Source: JAJDUF01 sp965214295 (GTDB lineage: Bacteria > Chloroflexota > UBA11872 > UBA12225 > JAJDUF01). Taken from it: DNA of 64,000 nt. Each line of letters starts with the position of its first letter. The first letter of the stretch is position 1. This document shows, piece after piece, positions 52,432 through 61,094 of this stretch. Made by a program: the position numbers and the translations under genes. The notes beneath the pieces were generated by a model. That model made no database searches. It was not told the origin of the DNA and saw nothing but the letters and a program-made list of their open reading frames with translations. Location of the stretch: NCBI GenBank assembly GCA_965214295.1, contig OZ243944.1:1612001-1676000 (forward strand). The letters are read 5' to 3'.

Positions 52432-52773
52432 CTAGTGTAGCACTATCGTCAGCACGATGAGGACGGCCAAGAGCACGGAGGATACGAGACCGATCCGCTT
52501 CAGGTCGCCGGGTAAATAGTCGAGATTGGCGGCTGCCAGGTCGAGCGGCGACACGCGGGGGCGGGCGGGAGTGCGGCGGCGCGGCGCTTGGCGGGGTGCA
52601 ACCTGGGTTGGCCGTGGCAGCGGTTGCGCCGCCTCCGTGCTGGCGCCGGCAGCTACCGACGCCACGGCTACCGGCCGGCTTGCCGCCCGGGCGGCTTTTT
52701 GCTGGCGGGTGGCGCGCCGCTTGGGCTTGCGCTGGCGGCCGCCGCGATGCATCTTCTTTGGTCTACGCGGCAC
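52432..52773 (-). CDS. Small basic protein with one C-terminal membrane helix
   Basis: 113 residues from GTG 52773, with GGAGGAGGGG just upstream. The first 40 residues are strongly basic (RRPKKMHRGGRQRKPKRRATRQQ), the middle is Pro/Ala/Arg-rich and disordered, and the last 20 form one helix (IGLVSSVLLAVLIVLTIVL), so the protein is tail-anchored with its basic part in the cytoplasm. Function unknown. It lies next to parS; whether that matters is not known. Confidence 0.7.
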   Translation of the reverse strand: MPRRPKKMHRGGRQRKPKRRATRQQKAARAASRPVAVASVAAGASTEAAQPLPRPTQVAPRQAPRRRTPARPRVSPLDLAAANLDYLPGDLKRIGLVSSVLLAVLIVLTIVLH

Positions 52774-52847
52774 GGCTCCCCCTCCTCCGGTAGCACTGGT
52801 TGATTCTAGCGCAGGAGCTAGCCGGCTGGTAGCTGCCGGGCGGGCAA

Positions 52848-52863
52848 TGTTTCACGTGAAACA
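52848..52863. other. parS (ParB-binding centromere-like site)
   Basis: TGTTTCACGTGAAACA, a perfect match to the 16-bp palindromic ParB site known from Bacillus and many other phyla. It lies in the 111-bp gap between the small basic protein and the DNA methyltransferase gene. I saw no second copy in the window. In known genomes these sites cluster around oriC. Confidence 0.88.
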
Positions 52864-52884
52864 GCGGCCAGAGCAGCCGTTGAC

Positions 52885-54162
52885 CTACGCTGACTTCACC
52901 AACCCGAGCACGAACTCCTCATGCATACGCAGTTCAATCCCATTCATCTTGGAGTTACCCCAGCGGGCCGGCATCATCCGCCGATCCCGGTCGAGCGCGC
53001 GCTTGCCAATTCCTACCACGTCGAACCCGAGCCGCGTACTGATCTCTGCGAGGTGCTCTTGCGTCTGCACACGGATGCCGCGCATCGTGGATGGCCCGAC
53101 GACAATCCCGGCAGCCGTGCCGGTACGCAGCACGCGATACATCTCGGCTAAGACGGCTCGCAGCTCGACAAGGTACTTCTGCAAGACCCTAGCCTTACGG
53201 GGGTCGCGTTGCGCCAGCTCCGATACACACCGCGCTGCTCCCGCCGGCAAGTCGTCGGCGATTGTCCCGTGGCTGTTTTCGGACCCGATATAAGTCGAGC
53301 GTAGCGCCGAGAGTGAGCTGATCGGCTCGCCAAACCAGATCAACGAGAATTTATACGCCCGCATGTAGTCCAGGGCGTTCGCATACGGTGGCGAGGTTAT
53401 CACCAGATCAACCGACTCATCGTCAATAGGTAGCTCGCGGGCATCGGCACGGTGGAGCGCAACCGGGAATACGTCGTCCGGGAGTGACCGCAGCGCGGTC
53501 ACGCTCTTCCGCAGCCGAGTCTTGAATTGTGCGATGGCACTACGCACCGTTTTCGAGGGCGCGCGGTGCGGTCGTGTATGCGCGAGGTCACGGGCCAAGG
53601 ACACGCCCCCGCTTTTGGTAATGATGATGGAAGAGAAGACCACCTCGAGTACCTCGCGCACCTCGGTATCCGGTTCGTCTTCGACGTTCAGCAGCAGCGC
53701 CAGTAGCTCATGCTGCGTTTCAGGCATAAACCAGTAGTCGAGGAAGTCTCGCGTCGCCGGGTCAAACCGACGTTCGATCTCCGTCTCCAGAGCAGGCTTG
53801 TCCATGAGTAACATCGAGGCGTTGGCGGTAACGGAATCCCCGGCTGCACGCAACTGCTCATGATCTACGGATCGCGTCTTCACCCGGCTCACCCGCACGG
53901 CGAGGGGATCGAGGTCCACGCCGATAGCCCGGCGTCCTAAGAGCGCCGCTTCGAGTACAGTCGTGCCGGAACCCATCATCGGATCGAGTACGGTATCGCC
54001 GGGGCGCGTCAGCTGCTCGATGAACGTGCGTGGCAACTGAGGGGGAAACTTCGCGGCAAAGGCGTGGATCGTGTGCGTGGTGTAGGAGCTACTCGCATTA
54101 TGGAAATCCAGATCGCCGTTGATAATGGTATGTAGGCGTTCGCGCGCGTTAACAGAGGTCAT
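52885..54162 (-). CDS. DNA methyltransferase, SPPY type
   Basis: 425 residues. Motif I LDPMMGSGTT (D60-T67) binds SAM; motif IV is VITSPPYANALDY (S257-Y260), the form typical of N4-cytosine methyltransferases and some adenine ones. TIHAFAAKFPPQLPRTFIEQ before motif I is the usual lead-in of this group, and RVLRTGTAAGIVVGPS is near the C terminus. No endonuclease gene is adjacent, so this is probably a solitary methyltransferase. The start at 54162 has a weak GAGCGACC site upstream. Confidence 0.88.
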   Translation of the reverse strand: MTSVNARERLHTIINGDLDFHNASSSYTTHTIHAFAAKFPPQLPRTFIEQLTRPGDTVLDPMMGSGTTVLEAALLGRRAIGVDLDPLAVRVSRVKTRSVDHEQLRAAGDSVTANASMLLMDKPALETEIERRFDPATRDFLDYWFMPETQHELLALLLNVEDEPDTEVREVLEVVFSSIIITKSGGVSLARDLAHTRPHRAPSKTVRSAIAQFKTRLRKSVTALRSLPDDVFPVALHRADARELPIDDESVDLVITSPPYANALDYMRAYKFSLIWFGEPISSLSALRSTYIGSENSHGTIADDLPAGAARCVSELAQRDPRKARVLQKYLVELRAVLAEMYRVLRTGTAAGIVVGPSTMRGIRVQTQEHLAEISTRLGFDVVGIGKRALDRDRRMMPARWGNSKMNGIELRMHEEFVLGLVKSA

Positions 54163-54348
54163 TCCGGGTCGCTCTTTATGTGCTCGGTCCGGCTAGAGAC
54201 CGAGTTCGCAGTAGTTTGAACCGGCGACAGCGGTAGCCTCGCAGCACACGATACCGGATAAATATGAACATGCAGCTATTAATCGGCAAGGGCCAACTGC
54301 GGGTTCCGGCGGTAATGACGAACGAACGGTGCGGCGGAAGACTGCGAC

Positions 54349-55215
54349 TCAATGGGCTTCGAGCCAGGAGATGACCGCGGCGATGTCGTGCTCACGCGTC
54401 GAGGCGCCGGCGGCCAAGCCCACTGTCTCCACGCCGTCGAACCACGCTGCCTCAAGCTCGTCCGCCGTGACGATGTGGCGCGTGGGGCAGACCTCGGAGC
54501 ACACTCGCACCAGCTGGTGGGTATTGGAGCTATCCCGGCCGCCGACGACGACCATCATGTCCACGGTGCGTGCCAGCTCTACCGCCTCGCCTTGGGCACG
54601 CTGGGTCCATCCGCAGATGCGGCCGCGGTCGTCGAATACGTCCGCCTTGGTCGCCAGCACCTTACACAGCTCCACGTAGTCGGCCGTGAGCATGGTTGTT
54701 TGCGCGATAGAGGCAAGCTTCTCGTAGTGCCCTAGCTCGGTGGCCTCTGCGACCGATTCGATGATGATACCGTGCTGCGTGTGAGCAACGGTGGCCCGCG
54801 CCTCGGGATGATCGCGGTGGCCGAAGACGACCACCTGATACCCCTCGTCCTCAAGCTGCTTGGCGATCTTTTGGACCACGGTGACGATGGGGCAGGTAGC
54901 ATCGAGGACGTTGAGACCAAGGTTCTCGGCACGTGCAAACGCCGTGGGACTTTCGCCGTGCGCCCGCATCAGGACCGTGCGGCCGACCAGCGGCGCCGTC
55001 TCTGCCGCCGGGAGGTCGTCATCCAGGAGAGAGACCGGGAGAGGCCGCACGCCCATCGTTTCCAGCTCCTGCATGGCCGGAGTGTTGTGGATCAGCTTGC
55101 CCGAGATAAAGACCTCCTCGTCCGCACCGTTCTCGGAGGACTCTACGGCGAGCTTCCACGCCCGCTTGACCCCGCCACAAAACCCGACAAACCGTTCTCC
55201 TCGAACTACGCGCAT
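54349..55215 (-). CDS. ispH: 4-hydroxy-3-methylbut-2-enyl diphosphate reductase
   Basis: Last enzyme of the MEP isoprenoid pathway; reduces HMBPP to IPP and DMAPP with an Fe-S cluster. 288 residues. The three cluster cysteines are in GFCGGV (C13), ATCPIV (C108) and RICGWT (C201). HN (H43), the HRDHPE His (H136) and AQTTM (family TQTT motif) are all present, as is DMMVVVGGRDSSNTHQL. GGAAGGAAAG precedes the ATG. Transcribed apart from its neighbours. Confidence 0.95.
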   Translation of the reverse strand: MRVVRGERFVGFCGGVKRAWKLAVESSENGADEEVFISGKLIHNTPAMQELETMGVRPLPVSLLDDDLPAAETAPLVGRTVLMRAHGESPTAFARAENLGLNVLDATCPIVTVVQKIAKQLEDEGYQVVVFGHRDHPEARATVAHTQHGIIIESVAEATELGHYEKLASIAQTTMLTADYVELCKVLATKADVFDDRGRICGWTQRAQGEAVELARTVDMMVVVGGRDSSNTHQLVRVCSEVCPTRHIVTADELEAAWFDGVETVGLAAGASTREHDIAAVISWLEAH

Positions 55216-55380
55216 CGCTTTCCTTCCAATCGAGTCTCAGCCCCGCAGCCCCAAGCAGCCGGCACACGCGACGACACCGCGCGGACCGCCGCTCTGCCTA
55301 TTCTAGCCTATTCTAGTGCTCTCAGGAGGTGCCCGGCACCCTTTCCTCGCTCTATCATGCTGCACGCAAAGCTCCTCAGC

Positions 55381-55977
55381 TCATTTGCCGTTCAGATAGC
55401 GTTGGAAGCTCAAAGTCAGCTCGACGGGATCGGGGAGGAAGTAGGGGCTGGGAGCGTTCTCTAGTGTGATTTGCACGTGCAGAAATCCTGGCCCCGACCC
55501 CTGCCGTGCCTCCGCCAACGCCGCCCGCAACGCCTCCTCGGTAGCAACGCTCCAGGTGCTTACGAAGCCACAGGAGCGGGCCGCCGCGCAGAAGTCCACC
55601 GCCGCCGCCGCCGTAGGCTGGTCGCCGGTCGCGGCATAGACGCCATTATCCAAGACGATCAACAGCAGTTGTCGGGGTCGGAGCAGCCCGATGGTGGCCA
55701 GCGTAGACATGCCCATCAACATGCCCCCGTCGCCCTCGATCACCACTACCTTCTCATGCTCGCTTGCGTCCAGTCCGAGGCAGAGTCCCAGCCCGATAGC
55801 CGGTGGCAGCCCCATGGAGTCCAGGACGTACAGGTGGTTCGCCGCCCGCCCGACCAGCAGCATCTCGCGGACCATCGTGCCGACGGCGACGACGTATGGC
55901 TCCGTCGGATAGGCTGCGGCGGTGGCTTTCAGCGCCGCGAGCCGCGTGAGCTGCGCTGCCGCCGCGGTCGTAGTCAT
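55381..55977 (-). CDS. TPP-dependent 2-oxo acid decarboxylase, beta (C-terminal) subunit
   Basis: 198 residues. Thiamine diphosphate motif EGDGGMLMGMSTLATIGLLRPRQLLLIVLDNGVY (GDG to N spacing as in the family), then TAAAAVDFCAAARSCGF. Matches the pyruvate-decarboxylase C-terminal domain of two-subunit sulfopyruvate or phosphonopyruvate decarboxylases. The partner subunit is encoded 43 bp upstream. Sulfopyruvate versus phosphonopyruvate cannot be decided from sequence. Confidence 0.85.
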   Translation of the reverse strand: MTTTAAAAQLTRLAALKATAAAYPTEPYVVAVGTMVREMLLVGRAANHLYVLDSMGLPPAIGLGLCLGLDASEHEKVVVIEGDGGMLMGMSTLATIGLLRPRQLLLIVLDNGVYAATGDQPTAAAAVDFCAAARSCGFVSTWSVATEEALRAALAEARQGSGPGFLHVQITLENAPSPYFLPDPVELTLSFQRYLNGK

Positions 55978-56020
55978 GCGTGTCCTTGCCCTCGCCCGGT
56001 CATCCGCTTGGAGTCGTCCC

Positions 56021-56533
56021 CTACTGCCCGGCCATCAAATTGCACAGCACGGCTACCGGTCTGTGCGTCGTTTGCATGTACTGATGCGCCAGCGTCACTG
56101 TTGGCGTCCACTCCTCTAGCGGGATACGGGCGTCCAGCTTGAAGTACCGGATGCCGGCCGCGTCCAGGATTGGCTCTACCCGCTCGCAGAACGTATGAAT
56201 CATCGAGTTGTATTCACCCAGGCCACCGCGCTGCGAGACCAGTAGGAAGATCGGGATGTGATACGCCTGCGGGAAGGTGGTGAGCGCCGTCAGCGCATTG
56301 CCGAGGCCGTTGTCCTGAATCACCAGGACCGGTTTGCGTCCGGCCAGCGCCAAGCCTGAAGCAATACCGATACCCTCCTCCTCCCGTGTGAGCGGGTGGA
56401 CGGTGATTCCCAGCTCGTCCAGGCCGGCCAGAATACCCTTGAGGGTACTACTTGGGAGGTGGAACACATAGTCCGGGGCGATATCCCGGAGGCCAGCGAG
56501 CAACGCTGCGCTGCGCGCTTCCGGACTTGCCAT
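56021..56533 (-). CDS. TPP-dependent 2-oxo acid decarboxylase, alpha (N-terminal) subunit
   Basis: 170 residues. PDYVFHLPSSTLKGILAGLDELGITVHPLTREEEGIGIASGLALAG carries the Glu that activates the thiazolium of TPP; VLVIQDNGLGNALTALTTFPQAYHIPIFLLVSQRG follows. Corresponds to the pyrimidine-binding half of sulfopyruvate decarboxylase-type enzymes (as in ComD) or phosphonopyruvate decarboxylase. No coenzyme M or phosphonate gene is adjacent. GAGGAG lies upstream of the ATG. Confidence 0.85.
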   Translation of the reverse strand: MASPEARSAALLAGLRDIAPDYVFHLPSSTLKGILAGLDELGITVHPLTREEEGIGIASGLALAGRKPVLVIQDNGLGNALTALTTFPQAYHIPIFLLVSQRGGLGEYNSMIHTFCERVEPILDAAGIRYFKLDARIPLEEWTPTVTLAHQYMQTTHRPVAVLCNLMAGQ

Positions 56534-56730
56534 GGGTCTATGCTCCTCTCACCCCTTGCGGCGGCGGGGTGGTGTAAACAAGGGACGCGTGGCGGGCGCC
56601 GGCCGTGTGGATGCAGCATGATGTGCCCCTCCGCACCGTCCGCGTCATACCACCGCCACAATCGTTATGGGGTAGACTGAACTGCTACACCTTATAGTAC
56701 CCACTGGACCGAGGAGGCCGCTCGATCACT

Positions 56731-58842
56731 ATGCTCCCGACGACACGCACTCTGTCCCCTCTGCGCCGCATCGCCAAGTCGCTGATACTGACGCTCTGTG
56801 TGCTCGGCCTGACGGCAGCGGCCGTGTTGGCGGCGCCAGCGCGCCAAGCCGCGTCCGACGAGGCCATTCCCGATGGCTGGCACTATCGCCAGGCGTCCGG
56901 CACGGCCGACGGTCGCGGGTTTGATCTGCGCGACCTCCCGCATACGCCGGTGGGACCGGTGTCGTTCTGGACGCACGCCGAGAACATGGGCGGGGTTGAG
57001 ATCCTCGGCTACCCGGCCAGTCGTGCCTTCGTCGGGCGCGACGGCTGTGTGTACCAGGTCCTACAGCGCGTCACCTTGCAAGCCTGCCAGGGACACGGTA
57101 TCCGCTTCGCCAACACGTTCCAGATTCTCGAGGAGGCCGTTCAGGACACCTTCCTCGATTCGGTCCGGCAGATTCCCAGGGGACGTGCCGACGGCGCTCG
57201 CTCATTCGATGAGGCGGTCGCTGTCCGCCTGGGCTGGTTGTGGGATGATGCCATCAGAGCGGCGTTCTACAATCCGCCCCATGGCGTGGCGCCTTCGGAT
57301 CCTTGGACACCCCACGATGCGATCAACCTCTACGGTCTGCCGATGTCCATACCGGAAGACTACGGTCCGTTCGTCTCTCAGCGGTTCCAGCGCATTGCCT
57401 TCCAGCGTTGGAAGGTGGACCACCCGGCGGGCATCTTCGCCGCGGGCAGTGTAGTGCCGGTGCTCGGCGGTGATCTATTGAAGGAAACGGGAGTGCTCAG
57501 TGGCGAGGTGACGACGCCGCACGCAGCCGGCGCCTCGCTGATCGCGGCCTTGCCGTCCGTGCCGAGCTTCCCACCCGTCCCCGGCAAAGCGCCGCCGCCG
57601 CTGCCGCCACCACCACCGCCTCCGAAGCCGATTCCTACCCCGGAGCCACGACCCGTCGCGCCCCCGACGCCGGTGGCTACCCAAGCGCCACAGGCCACTG
57701 CGGCCCCAATTCCACCGACGGCCACGCCCATTCCGCCGACGGCTACGCCCGTACCGCCGACCGCCACGCCGCGGCCCTTGCGGCCCTTGCCGGCGGGCCG
57801 GCCCTTCCGGTTGGAATATGGCTTCCAGGCCCATCTGCTCGACACCCGCTTCGGCCGGCGTGCGAACGCCATTCGGCTGACGCAGGAGGCCGGCTTTACC
57901 TGGATCAAGCAGCAGGTCGTCTGGAGCCAGATCGAGAAGCAACCCGGTATCTATGATCCGCAGGAGATGAGCTACCTGGACGGATCGGTCAACGACTCCG
58001 CCGCGGCTGGCCTCAAGGTACTGTTGAGCATCGTGAAGTCCCCCGATTTCTACGCTGTGACCGGGGGCCACTCGCCGGCCGATCCGACGAAGCTCGGCGA
58101 CTTCTTCCGGTTCCTCGCCAGTCGCTACAAGGGCAAGGTGCAGGCCTTCGAGACCTGGAATGAGCAGAACTTGGCCGGCGAGTGGGGCCAAGGACGGCTG
58201 TGTGGCAACTTCCCGGCCGAGTTCCTAGCACTACAGAAAGCCGCCTACGAGGGCGTGAAGGCCGGTAATCCCCAGGCCGTCGTCGTCTTCCCGGCGCTGA
58301 CGCCGACCGGACACGGTGACTGCAACGCCGCGCTCGACGACGTGGTGTACCTGGATCGGCTCTACCGAGACACCGGTGGGCAGATCAAGAACTACTTCGA
58401 CGTCATGGGCACGCATCCGTCCGGCTACAACAGCCCGCCCGGTGACGGAGTTGGTCGGTCAACGGCGCCCGGTTCCGGCTTCCGCAACCACCCCAGCTTC
58501 TTCTTCCTGCGGTTCACGGAGCTACGGGAGGTGATGCTGAGGCATGGGGACGACAAGCCGATGTGGTTCACCGAGTTTGGCTGGAGCGTGTGCGACCCGA
58601 ACAACCGCGTACCGCACTATGAGTACTGCGGCGACAACAGCGAAGAAGAGCGGGCCAGGTACTTCGAGCAGGCCTTCCAGATGCTCTGGGAGCAGTACCC
58701 CTACGTGCAGGTGGCCATCGTGTGGAATCTCAACTTCCGCGACATTGTGCCCTCGACCGACGAGAAGTACGGCTTTGGCTTGGTCAACAACGATGGCAGC
58801 ACGACCCCGGCCTACGACGTGCTGAAGGCCCAGCTCAAGTAA
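56731..58842 (+). CDS. Secreted protein with Pro-rich linker and clan GH-A-like glycoside hydrolase domain
   Basis: 703 residues with a Sec signal (hydrophobic run LILTLCVLGLTAAAV, AxA-type cleavage near VLA-AP). Residues 45-285 are a unique domain without known motifs. Residues 290-358 are a Pro/Thr-rich linker (PPPLPPPPPPPKPIPTP, then PPTATPIPPTATPVPP). Residues 360-703 form a TIM-barrel hydrolase: FETWNEQNLAGEWGQGR with the acid/base Glu (E478), MGTHPSGYNSPP and WFTEFGWSVC with the nucleophile (E615). Retaining clan A hydrolases with NE and E on strands 4 and 7 fit. It is strikingly similar to the next gene in the barrel. Substrate unknown. Confidence 0.85.
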   Translation: MLPTTRTLSPLRRIAKSLILTLCVLGLTAAAVLAAPARQAASDEAIPDGWHYRQASGTADGRGFDLRDLPHTPVGPVSFWTHAENMGGVEILGYPASRAFVGRDGCVYQVLQRVTLQACQGHGIRFANTFQILEEAVQDTFLDSVRQIPRGRADGARSFDEAVAVRLGWLWDDAIRAAFYNPPHGVAPSDPWTPHDAINLYGLPMSIPEDYGPFVSQRFQRIAFQRWKVDHPAGIFAAGSVVPVLGGDLLKETGVLSGEVTTPHAAGASLIAALPSVPSFPPVPGKAPPPLPPPPPPPKPIPTPEPRPVAPPTPVATQAPQATAAPIPPTATPIPPTATPVPPTATPRPLRPLPAGRPFRLEYGFQAHLLDTRFGRRANAIRLTQEAGFTWIKQQVVWSQIEKQPGIYDPQEMSYLDGSVNDSAAAGLKVLLSIVKSPDFYAVTGGHSPADPTKLGDFFRFLASRYKGKVQAFETWNEQNLAGEWGQGRLCGNFPAEFLALQKAAYEGVKAGNPQAVVVFPALTPTGHGDCNAALDDVVYLDRLYRDTGGQIKNYFDVMGTHPSGYNSPPGDGVGRSTAPGSGFRNHPSFFFLRFTELREVMLRHGDDKPMWFTEFGWSVCDPNNRVPHYEYCGDNSEEERARYFEQAFQMLWEQYPYVQVAIVWNLNFRDIVPSTDEKYGFGLVNNDGSTTPAYDVLKAQLK

Positions 58843-58936
58843 GCGCAGGATTAGGCAACGGCGGGAGGCGCCGGAGGCCGCAGCCCACGGACGGTTGCAG
58901 CCTCCGGCGTCCCCCCGCTCAGGTTTCTACATCATC

Positions 58937-60103
58937 ATGACTATGTTACGTTGGTGGTTAGCGCTCTTGATGCTGGCAGTCGGTATCACCCTCGCCGGCT
59001 GCGACGGTGACGACACGGCGCCGGAGACAGCACCGGTCGCCGCCACGGCCGCCGCGGCGCGCAGTACGTCGGGGCTGCAATACGGTTTCCAGGCCCATCT
59101 GCTCGATACACGCTTTGGCCGCCGCGAGAACTCCATTCGACTGACGCGAGAAGCCGGCTTTACCTGGATCAAGCAGCAGGTCCGCTGGAGTCAGGTCGAA
59201 AAGGAACCGGGAGTCTACGACCCGCAGGAAATGAGCTATCTGGACGGTACGGTGAACGACGCTCACGCGGCGGGACTGAACGTGCTGCTCAGTATCGTCA
59301 GCTCTCCCGACTTCTACGCCGTACCGAACGGTCACTCACCCGCCGATCCGACGAAGCTCGGCGACTTCCTGCGCTTCCTCGCAGCGCGCTACGTCGGGAA
59401 AGTGCAAGCATTCGAGACCTGGAATGAGCAGAACTTGGCCGGCGAGTGGGGCCAAGGACGGCTGTGTGGCAACTTCCCGGCCGAGTTCCTAGCACTACAG
59501 AAAGCCGCCTACGAGGGCGTGAAGGCCGGTAATCCCCAGGCCGTCGTCGTCTTCCCGGCGCTGACGCCGACCGGACACGGGGACTGCAACGCCGCGCTCG
59601 ACGACGTGGTGTACCTGGATCGGCTCTATCGAGAGACCGGTGGAGAGATCAGGCACTACTTCGACGTCATGGGCGCTCATCCCTCCGGGTACAACAGCCC
59701 GCCCGGCGACGGAGTTGGTCGGTCAACGGCGCCCGGTTCCGGCTTCCGCAACCACCCCAGCTTCTTCTTCCTGCGGTTCACGGAGCTACGGGAGGTGATG
59801 CTGAGGCATGGGGACGACAAGCCGATGTGGTTCACCGAGTTCGGCTGGAGCGTCTGCCCGAACGTCGTCGTGCCTGGGTATGAGTATTGCCGGGACAACA
59901 GCGAAGAAGAGCGGGCCAGGTACTTCGAGCAGGCCTTCCAGATGCTCTGGGAGCAGTACCCCTACGTGCAGGTGGTCATCGTGTGGAATCTCAACTTCCG
60001 CTCCATCGTCCCGGAGACGGATGAAAAGTGGGGCTTTGGGCTAGTCAACGAAGACTGGTCCACAACGCCGACCTATGAAGTGCTGAGGGGACTACCCAAA
60101 TAG
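58937..60103 (+). CDS. Lipoprotein clan GH-A-like glycoside hydrolase
   Basis: 388 residues from ATG 58937; no clear ribosome site. The signal ends in a lipobox LAGC (C22), then a 20-residue Thr/Ala-rich linker, and a hydrolase domain nearly identical to that of the preceding gene (LQYGFQAHLLDTRFGRR..., FETWNEQNLAGEWGQGR with E164, WFTEFGWSVC with E301). It lacks the 240-residue unique domain of its neighbour and is membrane-anchored rather than secreted. Recent duplication and sequence exchange are evident. Confidence 0.85.
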   Translation: MTMLRWWLALLMLAVGITLAGCDGDDTAPETAPVAATAAAARSTSGLQYGFQAHLLDTRFGRRENSIRLTREAGFTWIKQQVRWSQVEKEPGVYDPQEMSYLDGTVNDAHAAGLNVLLSIVSSPDFYAVPNGHSPADPTKLGDFLRFLAARYVGKVQAFETWNEQNLAGEWGQGRLCGNFPAEFLALQKAAYEGVKAGNPQAVVVFPALTPTGHGDCNAALDDVVYLDRLYRETGGEIRHYFDVMGAHPSGYNSPPGDGVGRSTAPGSGFRNHPSFFFLRFTELREVMLRHGDDKPMWFTEFGWSVCPNVVVPGYEYCRDNSEEERARYFEQAFQMLWEQYPYVQVVIVWNLNFRSIVPETDEKWGFGLVNEDWSTTPTYEVLRGLPK

Positions 60104-60203
60104 GGACGTAGCACGAACCGGCCGCCAGGCCGCCGCACCTCGCCCACCAAGCCGGCGCCGGCCGGAATCCAGCGCACCCACCGGGCCGACGGTGCCGGGC
60201 GCG

Positions 60204-60315
60204 CGTCATTACGGCGGAAGCCGCAATCCAGGCTGTCCGGGGGGGGGCCAGAGAGCAACCAGTACCTCTGGTCGCCGCCGCACGCCCCCTCTCCACTTCA
60301 TGTGGAGAGGGGGCG
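60204..60315. repeat. Dispersed palindromes downstream of the hydrolase pair
   Basis: 60204-60232 is the CATTACGGCGGAAGCCGCAATCC form of the ATTCCCG family; 60284-60315 is GCCCCCTCTCCACTTC-ATGTGGAGAGGGGGC, a short form of the family at 8735-8849. It could also terminate transcription. Confidence 0.75.
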
Positions 60316-60366
60316 TCTAGTGCCGGCCGCCGGCAATGAGGTCGAGTGCGCTAGAGCGCCGCGCGG

Positions 60367-60576
60367 CTACTCCAGCCAGCCATTGCGGAAGGCGACGGCG
60401 ATGGCCTGCGACGTGGAGCGCACGCCGAGCTTGGCGTGGACCAGCCGCAGGTGGTTATGCACAGTGCCGACGCTCACGCCCCACTCCGCGGCGATTTGGG
60501 CACGGGTGAGACCATCGGCCAGCAGTTCGAGCGCTCCTAGTTCGCGGGGACTTAACGGATTGGGACGGTCGCCCAT
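60367..60576 (-). CDS. Stand-alone LuxR-type HTH protein (69 aa)
   Basis: 69 residues from ATG 60576, 8 bases after GAGGAGG. Essentially only the GerE/LuxR HTH: NPLSPRELGALELLADGLTRAQIAAEWGVSVGTVHNHLRLVHAKLGVRSTSQAIAVA, with the conserved L-S-x-R-E, A-x-x-x-x-V and H-x-x-x-x-x-K-L positions. No receiver or sensor domain, so it would bind DNA directly, perhaps as a small regulator of nearby genes. Flanked by dispersed repeats. Confidence 0.82.
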   Translation of the reverse strand: MGDRPNPLSPRELGALELLADGLTRAQIAAEWGVSVGTVHNHLRLVHAKLGVRSTSQAIAVAFRNGWLE

Positions 60577-60657
60577 GATGTTTACCTCCTCATAGTTGGC
60601 TGCGGCCACTATTCTATATCGAATGAGTGCAATGGCGCCACTCCCGCACCGTTTCCC

Positions 60658-60944
60658 GCAGGGCCTTTCCATTGCCACCACATTGTCACCACTTCAACAG
60701 GCTCAGTGCCGGCTCTGAGCGGAGCGCAGGGTCGCTCCGCCGCGGCTGAGATTCTTCGCTCCGCTCAGAATGGCAGTGGAAAGGCCGCTCAGAAGGACCG
60801 GTTTGGCGGCGACTTTGGAAAGGCCCTCCGTTTCCCGGTCATTTCCGCGGAGACGGGAATCTATGCTTGTCGCTGGATACCGGGCCCCCTATGCTCCCCC
60901 GCTGTGCAGGGGGACGTGGATTCCCCGCGGGTGCGGGAATGACG
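60658..60944. repeat. Complex of dispersed repeats
   Basis: 60658-60830 is a rearranged copy of the AGGGCCTTTCC element with an extra internal GGAAAGGCC segment; 60838-60863 and 60917-60944 are two copies of the ATTCCCG family flanking a GTGCAGGGGGACG hairpin, the mirror of the composite at 2048-2115. Together these occupy most of 60577-61094; the remainder holds a TATGAT box near 61016 but no gene. Confidence 0.8.
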
Positions 60945-61094
60945 GGCCGCAGCGGCCGGCCGCAGCGCAGACGGAGCGTAGGCCAGGCTACCGAACCGAT
61001 CGGGCCGAACAGGCTATGATAAGCAGGGTAAGGCTGGCGCTCGGCCGGTGCCGGCACGAGGACGTCATAGCCGCACTGAGGCGAGGAGGAAACT

